64,000 bases of DNA from Paramicrobacterium fandaimingii (GCF_011751745.2 NZ_CP061170.1:2852001-2916000); one strand, 5' to 3'. Shown: positions 10,548-19,554, numbered from the stretch's first letter. Made by a program: numbers and translations. The notes: generated by a model from the sequence alone, not told the origin.

Positions 10548-11273
10548 TCATGCGGCATCCACCGCAACGGACTTACGTTTTGTCGCCGCCTCGCCGAGAC
10601 CACGACTCCGTGCCGCACGCACGCCCTTCGAGACGACAGAGCGCTCCAGCAGTGCGAACAGTCCGTCGACGATGAGGGCAAGCACCGTCACGATGATGGC
10701 GCCACCGATGACGGCATCCCAACGACGCAGCGACAGGTTGTCGAAGACGAATCGACCGAGTCCGCCGAGCGGAAGATACGCGGCAATCGTCGCCGTCGCG
10801 ATCACCTGCAGCGCCGCCGAGCGAACCCCGCTCACGATCAACGGCATCGCGAGTGGAATCTCGACGCGCGCGAGAATCTGCCATTCCGTCATGCCCATCG
10901 CCCGAGCGGAGTCGATTGTCGAGCGCTCGATCGCCTCGATGCCGGCGTACGTGCCCGCGAGCAGCGGAGGAACGGCGAGAACGGCGAGCACGATGATCAC
11001 CGGCGTCAGGCCGATGCCAAGCCACAGGGCGAAGAGAAAGAGCAGCCCGAGTGTCGGCAGCGCTCTCAGCGACCCGGTGACGAGCACCGCTGCTCCCCTC
11101 AGCTTGCCGGTGTGGCCGATGTAGAGCCCGACAGCAACGCCGACGATGCCCGCGGCGATGAGCGTCACGACGGTGTAGATCAGGTGCTCGAGGGTACGCA
11201 TCGGGATGCCGTTCGAACCCGCCCAGTTGGCGGCGTCGAAGAGCCACGCGAATGCGGCAGCGAAGAGGCTCAT
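10548..11273 (-). CDS. Osmoprotectant ABC transporter permease (OpuCD-like)
   Basis: A 241-residue inner-membrane permease with about six helices. The family block EAIERSTIDSARAMGMTEWQILARVEIPLAMPLIVSGVRSA contains the EAA loop that contacts the ATPase. It ends with a 30-residue basic tail. The ATG at 11273 overlaps the stop of the other permease (ATGA). The frame stays open upstream, but that part lies inside the neighbour. It pairs with the second permease to form the heterodimeric channel. Confidence 0.92.
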   Translation of the reverse strand: MSLFAAAFAWLFDAANWAGSNGIPMRTLEHLIYTVVTLIAAGIVGVAVGLYIGHTGKLRGAAVLVTGSLRALPTLGLLFLFALWLGIGLTPVIIVLAVLAVPPLLAGTYAGIEAIERSTIDSARAMGMTEWQILARVEIPLAMPLIVSGVRSAALQVIATATIAAYLPLGGLGRFVFDNLSLRRWDAVIGGAIIVTVLALIVDGLFALLERSVVSKGVRAARSRGLGEAATKRKSVAVDAA

Positions 11274-11953
11274 GCGGCAACCTCCGTGCGCGTGGCTGCG
11301 CGTCGACGCTTCACTTGCGCACCTGATCGCGTCCACGGCATGAGCAGTCGGCCGATGAGAACAAGCGCGACGTCGAAGACGACGGCGATAACGATTGTCG
11401 CGACGATGCCGGCGAGAATCTCGGTGGGAAACTGCCGGTTGAGTCCGTCAATGAAGAGGTAGCCGAGGCTCGAGACGCCGATGAGCGAGCCGACGCTGAT
11501 CAGACTCACGGTGCTCGCCGAGACGACCCGCATTCCCGCGACAAGAACGGGGCCGGCAAGGGGCAGCTCGACCGCCCAGAACCGCCCCCATCCCGAGTAG
11601 CCGACGGCAGTTGCCGATTGCCGCACGCTCGGCTCGACAGAGCTGAAGCCGTCCGCGGCCGAGCGCACCATGAGCGCAATCGCGTAGATGGTCATGGCGA
11701 CGACCACGTTCGCAGGATCGAGCTGCGTTGTGCCGAGAATCGCCGGAAGCACGAGAAAAAGCGAGAGCGACGGAATCGTGTACAACAGCCCACTCACGGT
11801 GAGAAGGATGCTGCGCGACACCGCGTAACGGTGGGCGACCCAGCCGAGCGGCACCGACAGAATGAACCCCAGAACGATCGGCGGAACGCTCAACCCGACA
11901 TGCGTCAGGGTGAGCTCCCAGATCTGTGCGAAGTTGGCGACGACCCAGCTCAT
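11270..11953 (-). CDS. Osmoprotectant ABC transporter permease (OpuCB-like)
   Basis: A 227-residue permease of the same BPD_transp_1 family as its neighbour. It has LTHVGLSVPPIVLGFILSVPLGWVAHRY at the N-terminus, LLYTIPSLSLFLVLPAILG, and the EAA-like loop SVEPSVRQSATAVGYSGWGRFWAVELPLAGPVLVAGMRV. Both ends overlap neighbours by ATGA, giving a tightly coupled operon. The C-terminal tail KRRRAATRTEVAA is cytosolic. Confidence 0.92.
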   Translation of the reverse strand: MSWVVANFAQIWELTLTHVGLSVPPIVLGFILSVPLGWVAHRYAVSRSILLTVSGLLYTIPSLSLFLVLPAILGTTQLDPANVVVAMTIYAIALMVRSAADGFSSVEPSVRQSATAVGYSGWGRFWAVELPLAGPVLVAGMRVVSASTVSLISVGSLIGVSSLGYLFIDGLNRQFPTEILAGIVATIVIAVVFDVALVLIGRLLMPWTRSGAQVKRRRAATRTEVAA

Positions 11954-12780
11954 GCGGAGGTCGGATGCTCCGGTCGAAGAACACCCGCGATACGCCCAGA
12001 CGGGTCAACCGCGACGCGCCTGCCGTTGCGCTCGAGAACCGTCAGGTCGCGTTTCCCTTCGTTCGCGCCGACGAAATCGGCGACGAAGTCATCTGCGGGA
12101 GCAGAGATGATGTCGTCTGCCGTTCCTGCCTGCACGATGTGGCCGCCCCGACGGAGAATCACGACGTTGTCGCCGAGCAGAAACGCTTCGTCGATGTCGT
12201 GCGTGACAAAGACGATGGTCTTGGCGAGCTTGCTCTGAATGCGCAGAAGCTCCTGCTGCAGTTCGCGCCGCACAATGGGGTCAACGGCACCGAAAGGCTC
12301 GTCCATCAGCAGAATGTTTGGATCGATGGCGAGCCCGCGGGCGACCCCGACACGTTGCTGTTGCCCGCCGGAAAGCTGCGCCGGGTATCGGTCGGCGAGG
12401 CCACGGTCGAGCCCGACGGTGTCGAGAAGCTCGAGCGCCGCCGCGTGTGCCTCCTTCTTCTTCACTCCCGTGAGCATCGGCACCGTCGCGACGTTCTCGA
12501 TAACTGTGCGATGCGGAAGCAGCCCGGAGTTCTGCATGACATAGCCGATGCGGCGACGAAGAGTCACGGGGTTGAGCGTCGCGATATCGTCGTCGTCGAT
12601 GTGGATCGTGCCGCCCGTCGGGTCGACCATGCGATTGATCATGCGCAGGATCGTCGTCTTTCCGCATCCGGACGATCCGACGAACACTGTTGTCTGGCGC
12701 GACGGGATGGTGAGACTGAAGTCGTCGACCGCGCGCGTGCCATCGGGGAACGTCTTCGAGACGTGATCGAACTGGATCAT
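11950..12780 (-). CDS. Osmoprotectant ABC transporter ATP-binding protein (OpuCA-like)
   Basis: A 276-residue ATPase. Walker A is GSSGCGKTT near residue 35, then the Q-loop in VMQNSGLLPHRTV, signature QLSGGQQQRVGVARG, Walker B LLMDEPFGAVDP and H-loop VTHDIDEAF. The Q-loop sequence MQNSGLLPHRTV is characteristic of the OpuCA/ProV/YehX group. Unlike OpuCA it has no tandem CBS domains; the last ~35 residues are only a short extension, so ionic-strength sensing by CBS is not expected. It is the first gene of the operon. Confidence 0.92.
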   Translation of the reverse strand: MIQFDHVSKTFPDGTRAVDDFSLTIPSRQTTVFVGSSGCGKTTILRMINRMVDPTGGTIHIDDDDIATLNPVTLRRRIGYVMQNSGLLPHRTVIENVATVPMLTGVKKKEAHAAALELLDTVGLDRGLADRYPAQLSGGQQQRVGVARGLAIDPNILLMDEPFGAVDPIVRRELQQELLRIQSKLAKTIVFVTHDIDEAFLLGDNVVILRRGGHIVQAGTADDIISAPADDFVADFVGANEGKRDLTVLERNGRRVAVDPSGRIAGVLRPEHPTSA

Positions 12781-12859
12781 GGTGGTCGGAGAACCTTCCC
12801 GTCAGTGAACTACCACACTAGGCAACACGGGAGACATTCTCTAGATTCCCCGCGATTGG

Positions 12860-13498
12860 TCAGACGAATGTGACGTGCTGTGTCACCCACGCGTGCATGG
12901 CGACAGCTGCGGCCGCCGAGGCGTTGATGGACCGCGTCGACCCGAACTGACTGATCTCCACGACCGCTTCGCACACGGCGAGCGCTTCGTCTGAGAGCCC
13001 CGGGCCCTCTTGCCCAAACAGCAGAATACACTCGGCCGGAAACGAGAACGTCTCAATGATCACCGACCCTGGCACGTTGTCGATGCCGATGATCGGCAGC
13101 TTCGCTTCGCGTGCGGCCTGCACGAGGTCATCGATCGTCGCGTGATGCTCGACGTGCTGGTAACGATCGGTCACCATGGCTCCGCGCTTGTTCCACCTGC
13201 GGCGCCCGACAATGTGCACGGTATCGGCGGCGAAGGCGTTCGCACTGCGCACGATCGACCCGATGTTCATGTCGTGCTGCCAATTCTCGATGGCCACGTG
13301 GAACGGGTGCCGCACGGTGTCGAGATCGGCGACGATCGCCTCCATGCTCCAGTACCGGTAGCGGTCGATCACGTTGCGGGTGTCGCCCTTTTCTAGCAGT
13401 TCCGGATCGTACTGCTCCCCCTCGGGCCACTCGCCTGGCCAGGGGCCGACGCCGTTTGTCGACAGCTCGTGGGTGGGGGGCAAAGCGGCATCCGTCAT
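12860..13498 (-). CDS. TrmH-family (SPOUT) RNA methyltransferase
   Basis: A 212-residue SPOUT enzyme expected to 2'-O-methylate a tRNA or rRNA ribose with S-adenosylmethionine. The three SpoU motifs are visible: NIGSIVRSANAFAADTVHIVG (motif 1), ILLFGQEGPGLSDEAL (motif 2) and ISQFGSTRSINASAAAAVAMHAW (motif 3). The N-terminal ~60 residues are a charged extension. The start is predicted leaderless: TACGGT at 13510-13505 is followed by 6 nt (tgacgt) and ATG. The RNA target is not known. Confidence 0.9.
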   Translation of the reverse strand: MTDAALPPTHELSTNGVGPWPGEWPEGEQYDPELLEKGDTRNVIDRYRYWSMEAIVADLDTVRHPFHVAIENWQHDMNIGSIVRSANAFAADTVHIVGRRRWNKRGAMVTDRYQHVEHHATIDDLVQAAREAKLPIIGIDNVPGSVIIETFSFPAECILLFGQEGPGLSDEALAVCEAVVEISQFGSTRSINASAAAAVAMHAWVTQHVTFV

Positions 13499-13582
13499 AC
13501 GTCAACCGTAGCCCTGCCTCGGTCGCGTACCGAACTCTACGCTCGTGTTTTCGGCGCACCGAAACTTTGCTATGTTTTCGGT
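13499..13582. promoter_or_regulatory. Divergent trmH/mntH promoter with candidate MntR operator (13549-13564)
   Basis: The 84 bp hold two opposing promoters. For mntH the -10 is TATGTT at 13571-13576 and a weak -35 TTTTCG at 13548-13553 (17-bp spacer). The -10 ends 6 nt before the ATG, so the mRNA is probably leaderless. A perfect inverted repeat TTTCGG-cgca-CCGAAA at 13549-13564 covers the -35 and spacer, and a further half site TTTCGG lies at 13576-13581. With a DtxR-type manganese regulator encoded just downstream of mntH, this is a likely MntR operator blocking mntH when Mn is plentiful. Confidence 0.6.
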
Positions 13583-14839
13583 ATGCCTCACATTCCGGAT
13601 GCCCCGTCGAAAACGTCGCGTCGCACGCGCGCTCCGCGGCTCATCTGGCTGCTCGGACCGGCGCTTGTCGCGGGCGTCGCCTATCTCGATCCGGGCAACG
13701 TCGCGAGCAATATGACGGCGGGCGCCCGCTTCGGGTACCTGCTCGTGTGGGTCGTCGTGCTCGGCAATCTCATGGCCTGGCTCATTCAGTACCTGTCGGC
13801 GAAGCTCGGAATCGTCACCGGAAGAAGCCTCCCCGAAGTTCTAGGCCAGCGCATCAGAAGACGCCCTCTGCGCATCGCATACTGGCTGCAGGCGGAGCTC
13901 GTTGCGATCGCGACGGACCTCGCCGAAGTGATCGGCGGCGCCGTTGCCCTGAATCTTCTCTTCAACCTGCCGCTCATCGTCGGCGCCCTCGTGACGGGAG
14001 CCGTGTCGATGGTGCTCCTTGCCGTTCAGTCGCGGCGCGGCGCACGGCACTTCGAGTTCGTGATCATCGGCCTGCTCGTGATCATCGCCATCGGCTTCGG
14101 GGCGGGCATCGTGATTGCGCCGCCCGACGCTGCGCAGGCGGCATCCGGGCTCGTCCCTCGCTTTGACGGAACGGGGTCTGTGCTGCTTGCCGCGTCGATT
14201 CTCGGAGCGACGATCATGCCCCATGCGATCTACGCTCACTCGGCGCTCGCCCGCGACCGTTTTCGCCCGTCTCCCGAGAGGCCGACGCTGACGACGCTGC
14301 TGCGGGCGACGCGGTGGGACGTGACGGTGGCGATGGTGATTGCGGGAACGGTGAACCTGGCGATTCTGCTGCTCGCGGCATCCGTTCTGCCCGGTGTCGC
14401 GGGAACGGACTCGCTCGAGGGAGCCCACGCCGCCATTGCTGCTGGAGTCGGCCCCGCCGTGGCGACGCTCTTCGCCGTCGGGCTGCTCGCGTCGGGGCTC
14501 GCGTCGACGTCCGTTGGAGCGTACGCGGGGGCCGAGATCATGCACGGGCTGCTGCATCGCCGCATTCCGCTGCTGGCACGGCGGCTGATCTCGCTCGTTC
14601 CGGCCGTGGTCATCGTGATGATCGGCGTCGATCCGACGCAGGCGCTCGTGCTGAGCCAGGTTGTGCTGAGCTTCGGCATTCCCTTCGCGCTCGTGCCGCT
14701 TGTCGCCGTGACGGCGAAACGCGATACGCTCGGGCGCTTCGCCAACCGACGCCTCACAACGATCGTGGGAATCGTCGCCTCTGCTCTGCTGATCGCGCTC
14801 AACGCCGCGCTGCTCGTGCTGACAATCTCGGGCGTCTGA
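13583..14839 (+). CDS. mntH: Nramp divalent metal (manganese) transporter
   Basis: A 418-residue membrane protein of the Nramp family with about 11 helices. It imports Mn2+ (also Fe2+) using the proton gradient. The helix 1 metal site DPGN is at residues 36-39 (YLDPGNVASNMTAGARFGY). The helix 6 MPH motif is at 212-214 within IMPHAIYAHSAL. Both are the metal- and proton-coordinating elements of the family. There is no Shine-Dalgarno before the ATG. It is followed 35 bp later by a DtxR/MntR-type regulator, and a palindromic operator lies in its promoter. Confidence 0.94.
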   Translation: MPHIPDAPSKTSRRTRAPRLIWLLGPALVAGVAYLDPGNVASNMTAGARFGYLLVWVVVLGNLMAWLIQYLSAKLGIVTGRSLPEVLGQRIRRRPLRIAYWLQAELVAIATDLAEVIGGAVALNLLFNLPLIVGALVTGAVSMVLLAVQSRRGARHFEFVIIGLLVIIAIGFGAGIVIAPPDAAQAASGLVPRFDGTGSVLLAASILGATIMPHAIYAHSALARDRFRPSPERPTLTTLLRATRWDVTVAMVIAGTVNLAILLLAASVLPGVAGTDSLEGAHAAIAAGVGPAVATLFAVGLLASGLASTSVGAYAGAEIMHGLLHRRIPLLARRLISLVPAVVIVMIGVDPTQALVLSQVVLSFGIPFALVPLVAVTAKRDTLGRFANRRLTTIVGIVASALLIALNAALLVLTISGV

Positions 14840-14874
14840 TGGCTCGTGTCGTGCGCGGCTAAGCTGGGATCGCC

Positions 14875-15522
14875 ATGAGACCCCCCGCAGCCGTGGTCGA
14901 GGACTACCTCAAGACCATCTACTCGCACACCGAGTGGCAGCCAGACGACATCACGCCGTCGCAGCTCGCCTCACGCCTCGACCTCGCGCCGTCGACGGTC
15001 ACCGAAATGGTGAAGAAGCTCGCCGCAGCGAAGCTCGTGTCGCACAAACGCTATGGATCCATCTCGCTCACGGCCGAAGGTCGTGCGCAGGCGATCGCCG
15101 TCGTGCGTCGGCACCGCCTGATCGAGACGTGGCTCGTCACCGAGATGAGCTACACGTGGGATGCCGTGCACGACGAAGCCGAGGTGCTCGAGCACGCGAT
15201 CAGCGACCGGCTTCTCGACGCGATCGATGCCCGCCTCGGCCAGCCGGCGCATGACCCCCACGGGGACCCGATTCCGGATGCCGCGGGGCGGACCGCCCGC
15301 GAAGAATTCGTTTTGCTGGCCAACGCCGCCGCGGGGCACGTGGGCACCGTGCTGCGCATCAGCGACCGCGACCCCGAGCTGCTGCGCGATCTCGAGCGGT
15401 GCGCCGTGAACGTCGGATCGCGGCTGCGCGTCGACGCGCAGCATCCGCTCACCGTCTCGGCTGATGCCGAGACGGTCACGCTCCCCGACGAAGCCGGGGC
15501 ATCGATCTGGGTGACCGCGTAA
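14875..15522 (+). CDS. mntR: Manganese-type DtxR-family repressor (MntR-like)
   Basis: A 215-residue metal-dependent repressor. The winged helix covers residues 8-70 (PSQLASRLDLAPSTVTEMVKKLAAAKLV). The dimerisation/metal domain follows, then a C-terminal SH3-like domain (about 145-215). Metal ligands read as Asp10, His80, Glu103, Glu106 and His107, which align with Bacillus subtilis MntR D8, H77, E99, E102 and H103. DtxR/IdeR have Met10 and Cys102 instead, so this should sense Mn rather than Fe. It adjoins mntH and probably represses it through the repeat at 13549-13564. A TAAGCT hexamer lies 9 nt before the ATG. Confidence 0.9.
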   Translation: MRPPAAVVEDYLKTIYSHTEWQPDDITPSQLASRLDLAPSTVTEMVKKLAAAKLVSHKRYGSISLTAEGRAQAIAVVRRHRLIETWLVTEMSYTWDAVHDEAEVLEHAISDRLLDAIDARLGQPAHDPHGDPIPDAAGRTAREEFVLLANAAAGHVGTVLRISDRDPELLRDLERCAVNVGSRLRVDAQHPLTVSADAETVTLPDEAGASIWVTA

Positions 15523-15524
15523 CG

Positions 15525-17795
15525 TCAGACCGCCGCCATGGCAACTTGCTCGAGGCGCACGACGATCGACTTCGACACCGGAGTATTGCTGCCGTGAGCC
15601 GTGAAATCGAGCGGCACAAGCACGTTCGCTTCGGGGAAGTAGGTGGCGACGCATCCCTTCGCCGTCGGATACGCGATCACGCGGAATCCGCGCGCCACCC
15701 GGTCGACTCCGTCGCTCCACTCACCGTGAATGTCGACGCTCGCTCCGTCTGCGATGCCGAGTTCGGCGAGATCGTCCGCGTTGGCGAAGATCACGTGGCG
15801 ACCGTTCTTGACGCCGCGGTACCGGTCGTTGTTGCTGTAGATCGTCGTATTGAACTGGTCGTGGCTGCGCAAAGACTGCAGCAGAAGCCTGCCGGGCGGC
15901 ACGTCGATCGTGCGCAGCTCGTTGACGGCGAACTGCGCCTTTCCCGTCTCGGTCGGGAACGTCCGACTGTCGCGCGGACCGTGCGGCAGATCGAAACCGC
16001 CTGGCGCACGCACCTTCTTGTTGAAGTCGTCGCAGCCGGGAACCACACGAGCGATTCTGTCGCGAATGCTGTCATAGTCGTGCTCGAAGTGAGCCCAGTC
16101 AATGGGGCTGCTCTCCCCCAGCACCGCGCGTGCCATGCGGGTGACGATGGAAACCTCAGACAGCAGGTTCGGAGCGACGGGTTCAAGCGTGCCCTTCGAC
16201 GCGTGAATCGCGGCGACGGTGTCTTCGACGGTGACGAACTGCTCGCCCGAGCGCTGCCTGTCGATCTCGCTGCGACCCAGCACGGGCAAGATCAGAGCCG
16301 TCTCGCCAACGACGGCATGCGAGCGGTTGAGCTTTGTCGAGATCTGCGCCGTCAGTCGCGTGCCGCGCAGTGCCGCCTCAGAGACGTCGGTGTCCGAAAT
16401 CGCCTTTGCGAAGTTTCCGCCGAGAGCGACGAGCACCTTCACGGCGCCGTCGCGCATTGCCCGCACCGTGCCGACAGCATCCAGCCCGTGTTCACGAGGC
16501 AGCCGGGCGCCGAACTCCCCGTCGAGCGCGTCGATGAATGAGTCGGGCATCTTCTCCCAGATGCCCATCGTGCGATCGCCCTGCACGTTGCTGTGCCCGC
16601 GAATCGGCGATGCACCGGCCCCGGGGCGGCCGATGTTGCCCCGCAGCATCAGCAGGTTGATGATCTCGGTGATCGTCGGAACGGCGAACTCATGCTGCGT
16701 GAGTCCCATCGCCCACGTGATGATCACACGTTCGCTCGCCATGTACCGCTCGGCAAGTTCGTCGATCTCGGCAGAGGTGACGCCTGTCGCGTCGAGCACC
16801 CGCTGCTCGTCGAGAGCGTCGAGGCTCTGCGCAAACTCGTCGAAACGAACGCAGTGGCGTTCGATGAAGTCACTGTCGATGATTCCGCCGCGTCGTGCCT
16901 CGGCATCCAGAACCCGCTTCGACAGCGCCTGCAGCAGTGCCATGTCGCCCGCGAGCTTCACCTGCAGATATTGGTCGGCAAGATCGGTGCCTCGCCCCAC
17001 CAATCCGCGCACGGTCTGCGGGTTCTTGTAGCGCTTGAGTCCGGCCTCGGGAAGCGGATTGACGGCGACGATTGATGCGCCGTTCTTCTTCGCATCTTCG
17101 AGCGCCGTGAGCATGCGCGGGTGGTTCGTTCCGGGGTTCTGCCCCATCACAATGACAAGGTCCGCCTTTTCGAAGTCGTCGTATCGCACTGTCGCCTTGC
17201 CAACGCCGACGGTGTCACTCATCGCCGTGCCCGTCGATTCGTGGCACATGTTCGAGCAGTCGGGGAGGTTGTTCGTTCCGAAGGAGCGCACAAACAGCTG
17301 GTACAGAAACGCCGTCTCGTTTGCGGTGCGTCCACTCGTGTAGAACGCCGCGTCGTTGGGCGAATCGAGACCGTTGAGCTCCTCTCCGAGAATCTCGAAT
17401 GCCCGCTCCCAGGTCACCGGGCGGTAATGGTCATCGCCCTCGGCCTTATAGACGGGTTCTGTGAGGCGCCCTTGCTGCCCCAGCCAGTAGTCGGTCTTGT
17501 CCGCGAGTTCAGACACCGGATGCTGTCGCCAGAAGTCGCTCGTCACGAGAAGCGGCGTCGCTTCCCACACGAATGCCTTTGCACCGTTCTCGCAGAACTC
17601 GAAAGTCTTACGCTCCGGCGGATCCTGCCAGGCGCAGCTCATGCAGTCGAAGCCGTCCTTCTGGTTCATCGACAGCAGACCTTTGAGCGAACGGTTCACG
17701 CCGACGTCTTTGAACGCCGGCCCCATTGCATGCGCGATGCCCGGCACTCCGGCTGCCCACTCTTTGGGCTTGGAGACATCTGTTTCGTCGCTCAT
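15525..17795 (-). CDS. FdhF/YdeP-family molybdopterin oxidoreductase
   Basis: A 756-residue molybdenum bis-MGD enzyme of the FdhF/YdeP family. It begins KEWAAGVPGIAHAMGPAFKDVG and has DGFDCMSCAWQDPP, a CxxC characteristic of the YdeP group instead of the four-cysteine Fe-S motif of NarB/FdhG. Cofactor-binding stretches include VIVMGQNPGTNHPRML, RPGAGASPIRGHSNVQGDRTMG and, at the C-terminus, LRSHDQFNTTIYSNNDRYRGV. The physiological substrate is unknown; YdeP is linked to acid resistance in E. coli. Coupled to fdhD by an ATGA overlap. No electron-transfer partner is encoded nearby. Confidence 0.92.
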   Translation of the reverse strand: MSDETDVSKPKEWAAGVPGIAHAMGPAFKDVGVNRSLKGLLSMNQKDGFDCMSCAWQDPPERKTFEFCENGAKAFVWEATPLLVTSDFWRQHPVSELADKTDYWLGQQGRLTEPVYKAEGDDHYRPVTWERAFEILGEELNGLDSPNDAAFYTSGRTANETAFLYQLFVRSFGTNNLPDCSNMCHESTGTAMSDTVGVGKATVRYDDFEKADLVIVMGQNPGTNHPRMLTALEDAKKNGASIVAVNPLPEAGLKRYKNPQTVRGLVGRGTDLADQYLQVKLAGDMALLQALSKRVLDAEARRGGIIDSDFIERHCVRFDEFAQSLDALDEQRVLDATGVTSAEIDELAERYMASERVIITWAMGLTQHEFAVPTITEIINLLMLRGNIGRPGAGASPIRGHSNVQGDRTMGIWEKMPDSFIDALDGEFGARLPREHGLDAVGTVRAMRDGAVKVLVALGGNFAKAISDTDVSEAALRGTRLTAQISTKLNRSHAVVGETALILPVLGRSEIDRQRSGEQFVTVEDTVAAIHASKGTLEPVAPNLLSEVSIVTRMARAVLGESSPIDWAHFEHDYDSIRDRIARVVPGCDDFNKKVRAPGGFDLPHGPRDSRTFPTETGKAQFAVNELRTIDVPPGRLLLQSLRSHDQFNTTIYSNNDRYRGVKNGRHVIFANADDLAELGIADGASVDIHGEWSDGVDRVARGFRVIAYPTAKGCVATYFPEANVLVPLDFTAHGSNTPVSKSIVVRLEQVAMAAV

Positions 17796-18658
17796 GCTGT
17801 TCTCACTTTCGCCGGATGCTGCTCTGCACTGCTCTCGTTCGTCACGCGTTCTGCTCCCGCATACACGACCATGCGGTTGTCGCGCACGAAGCCGACGAGG
17901 CTGAGCCCCGCGTCGTCTGCAAGCTCAACCGCGAGAGACGACGGCGCCGATACAGCGGCAAGAATCGGGATGCCGGCCATGAACGCCTTCTGCGCCAACT
18001 CGAAGCTCGCGCGCCCCGACACCATCAGCACGAGGCCGCGGCCCGCAACATGACCGTTGGCCAGTGCCCAGCCCACAACCTTGTCGACGGCGTTGTGCCG
18101 CCCGACGTCTTCGCGCAGCACGAGCAGCTCGCCCGTCACCGAGTCGAAGAGCGCCGCGGCGTGCAGCCCGCCCGTCTTCTCAAACGCCGACTGCCCGGCG
18201 CGCAGACGCACAGGCAGCGTCGCTAGAAACTCCGCGTCGACGACAGCCGCATCGTCGTGCAGATCGAACGTCGACGTTGTGCGCACGGCGTCGATGCTCG
18301 CCTTGCCACACAGACCGCAGGCGCTCGTCGTCGAGAACGCACGCTTCAGCCCGGCTGCGACGGCGCCGAGAGCAGGGTCCAGCGTCACGTCGAGAACGTT
18401 GTAAGTGTTCTCCTCGCCATCGCTTGCGCAGTGCATGGCGCCGAGCACGTGCTCGGGACGGTTGACGATGCCCTCAGAGAGCAGAAAGCCCTGCGCAAGC
18501 TCGACGTCGTTTCCCGGCGTTCGCATCGTGATCGTGAGGGCTTCTCCGCCGACGCGGATCTCCAGAGGCTCTTCAACGGCGAGGTGATCCTCGCGCACCG
18601 AAATGCGCTCACCCACGGTGTAGCGTGCGACTCGTCGTCGAGCGGTAATTCTGCCCAC
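17792..18658 (-). CDS. fdhD: Formate dehydrogenase accessory sulfurtransferase
   Basis: A 288-residue FdhD. It transfers sulfur from the IscS desulfurase to the Mo-bisMGD cofactor before insertion into formate-dehydrogenase-type enzymes. The sulfur-carrying CxxC is Cys114-Cys117 in TSACGLCGKAS. Other family blocks are EEPLEIRVGG, MRTPGNDVELAQGFLLSEGI and VLREDVGRHNAVDKVVGWAL. It lies directly upstream of, and overlaps by ATGA, the molybdoenzyme it should mature. Confidence 0.96.
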   Translation of the reverse strand: MGRITARRRVARYTVGERISVREDHLAVEEPLEIRVGGEALTITMRTPGNDVELAQGFLLSEGIVNRPEHVLGAMHCASDGEENTYNVLDVTLDPALGAVAAGLKRAFSTTSACGLCGKASIDAVRTTSTFDLHDDAAVVDAEFLATLPVRLRAGQSAFEKTGGLHAAALFDSVTGELLVLREDVGRHNAVDKVVGWALANGHVAGRGLVLMVSGRASFELAQKAFMAGIPILAAVSAPSSLAVELADDAGLSLVGFVRDNRMVVYAGAERVTNESSAEQHPAKVRTA

Positions 18659-18753
18659 ACCCTAGGTCTAGCATCGTGCACTCGCACCGGCAACTCGCAC
18701 GACACCTGAGCCGCCTAGACTGGAGTCATCCCCACACCTAGAGGAGACAATTC

Positions 18754-19554
18754 GTGCGCACCCGTGACGACATCGAATGCTGGCTCACCGACATGGACGG
18801 CGTTCTCGTTCACGAGAACGCCGCGGTCCCCGGAGCATCCGACCTTCTTCAGCAGTGGCGCTTCGAGAACAAGCCGTTTCTCGTGCTCACCAACAACTCA
18901 ATCTTCACCCCGCGCGACCTCAGCGCACGTCTGCGCGCCTCGGGACTCGACGTTCCCGAAGAGTCGATCTGGACGTCGGCGCTCGCAACGGCGGCCTTCC
19001 TCAAAGAGCAGGCGCCAGGCGGTTCGGCGTTCGTGATCGGCGAGGCCGGTCTCACGACCGCGCTGCACGCCGCCGGTTTCATCATGACCGAGGTGAATCC
19101 CGATTTCGTCGTCGTCGGCGAGACACGCAACTACTCGTTCGAAGCCATCACCAAGGCGATTCGCTGCATCAACAACGGTGCGCGATTTATCGCCACAAAT
19201 CCGGATGCCACGGGGCCAAGCGCCGAGGGTGTGCTGCCCGCGACGGGAGCCATCTCAGCGCTGATCACCAAGGCAACGGGGCGCGACCCCTACGTCGTGG
19301 GCAAACCGAACCCGATGATGTTCCGCTCGGCGCTCAACCGCATCGGCGCGCACTCAGAGAACACGGGAATGATCGGCGACCGCATGGACACCGATGTGGT
19401 CGCCGGAATTGAAGCCGGGCTGCACACGGTGCTCGTGCTCACGGGCATCAGCGATCAGGCAGAGATCGAGAAGTATCCGTTCCGCCCGAGCGAGGTGCTC
19501 GACAGCGTTGCCGATCTTCTGAACGACGAACCGGTCGAGACCGAAACGTACTGA
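18754..19554 (+). CDS. HAD-IIA family hydrolase (NagD-like phosphatase)
   Basis: A 266-residue cytosolic HAD phosphatase. Motif I is DMDGVLV near residue 12, with nucleophile and acid Asp residues; motif II is VLTNNS; the lysine is in VVGKPNPMMF; motif III is GMIGDRMDTDVVAGIEAG. The cap is of class IIA (NagD/PNPase type), so substrates are sugar or nucleoside phosphates or similar. It starts with GTG behind a GAGGAGA Shine-Dalgarno at 8 nt, one of the clearest in the window. Confidence 0.92.
   Translation: MRTRDDIECWLTDMDGVLVHENAAVPGASDLLQQWRFENKPFLVLTNNSIFTPRDLSARLRASGLDVPEESIWTSALATAAFLKEQAPGGSAFVIGEAGLTTALHAAGFIMTEVNPDFVVVGETRNYSFEAITKAIRCINNGARFIATNPDATGPSAEGVLPATGAISALITKATGRDPYVVGKPNPMMFRSALNRIGAHSENTGMIGDRMDTDVVAGIEAGLHTVLVLTGISDQAEIEKYPFRPSEVLDSVADLLNDEPVETETY

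Noticed and set aside
12781..12859. Possible osmotic-response operator before the osmoprotectant operon
   Set aside because: Only a 4-bp inverted repeat (GAGA-cat-TCTC) is visible, too short to support.
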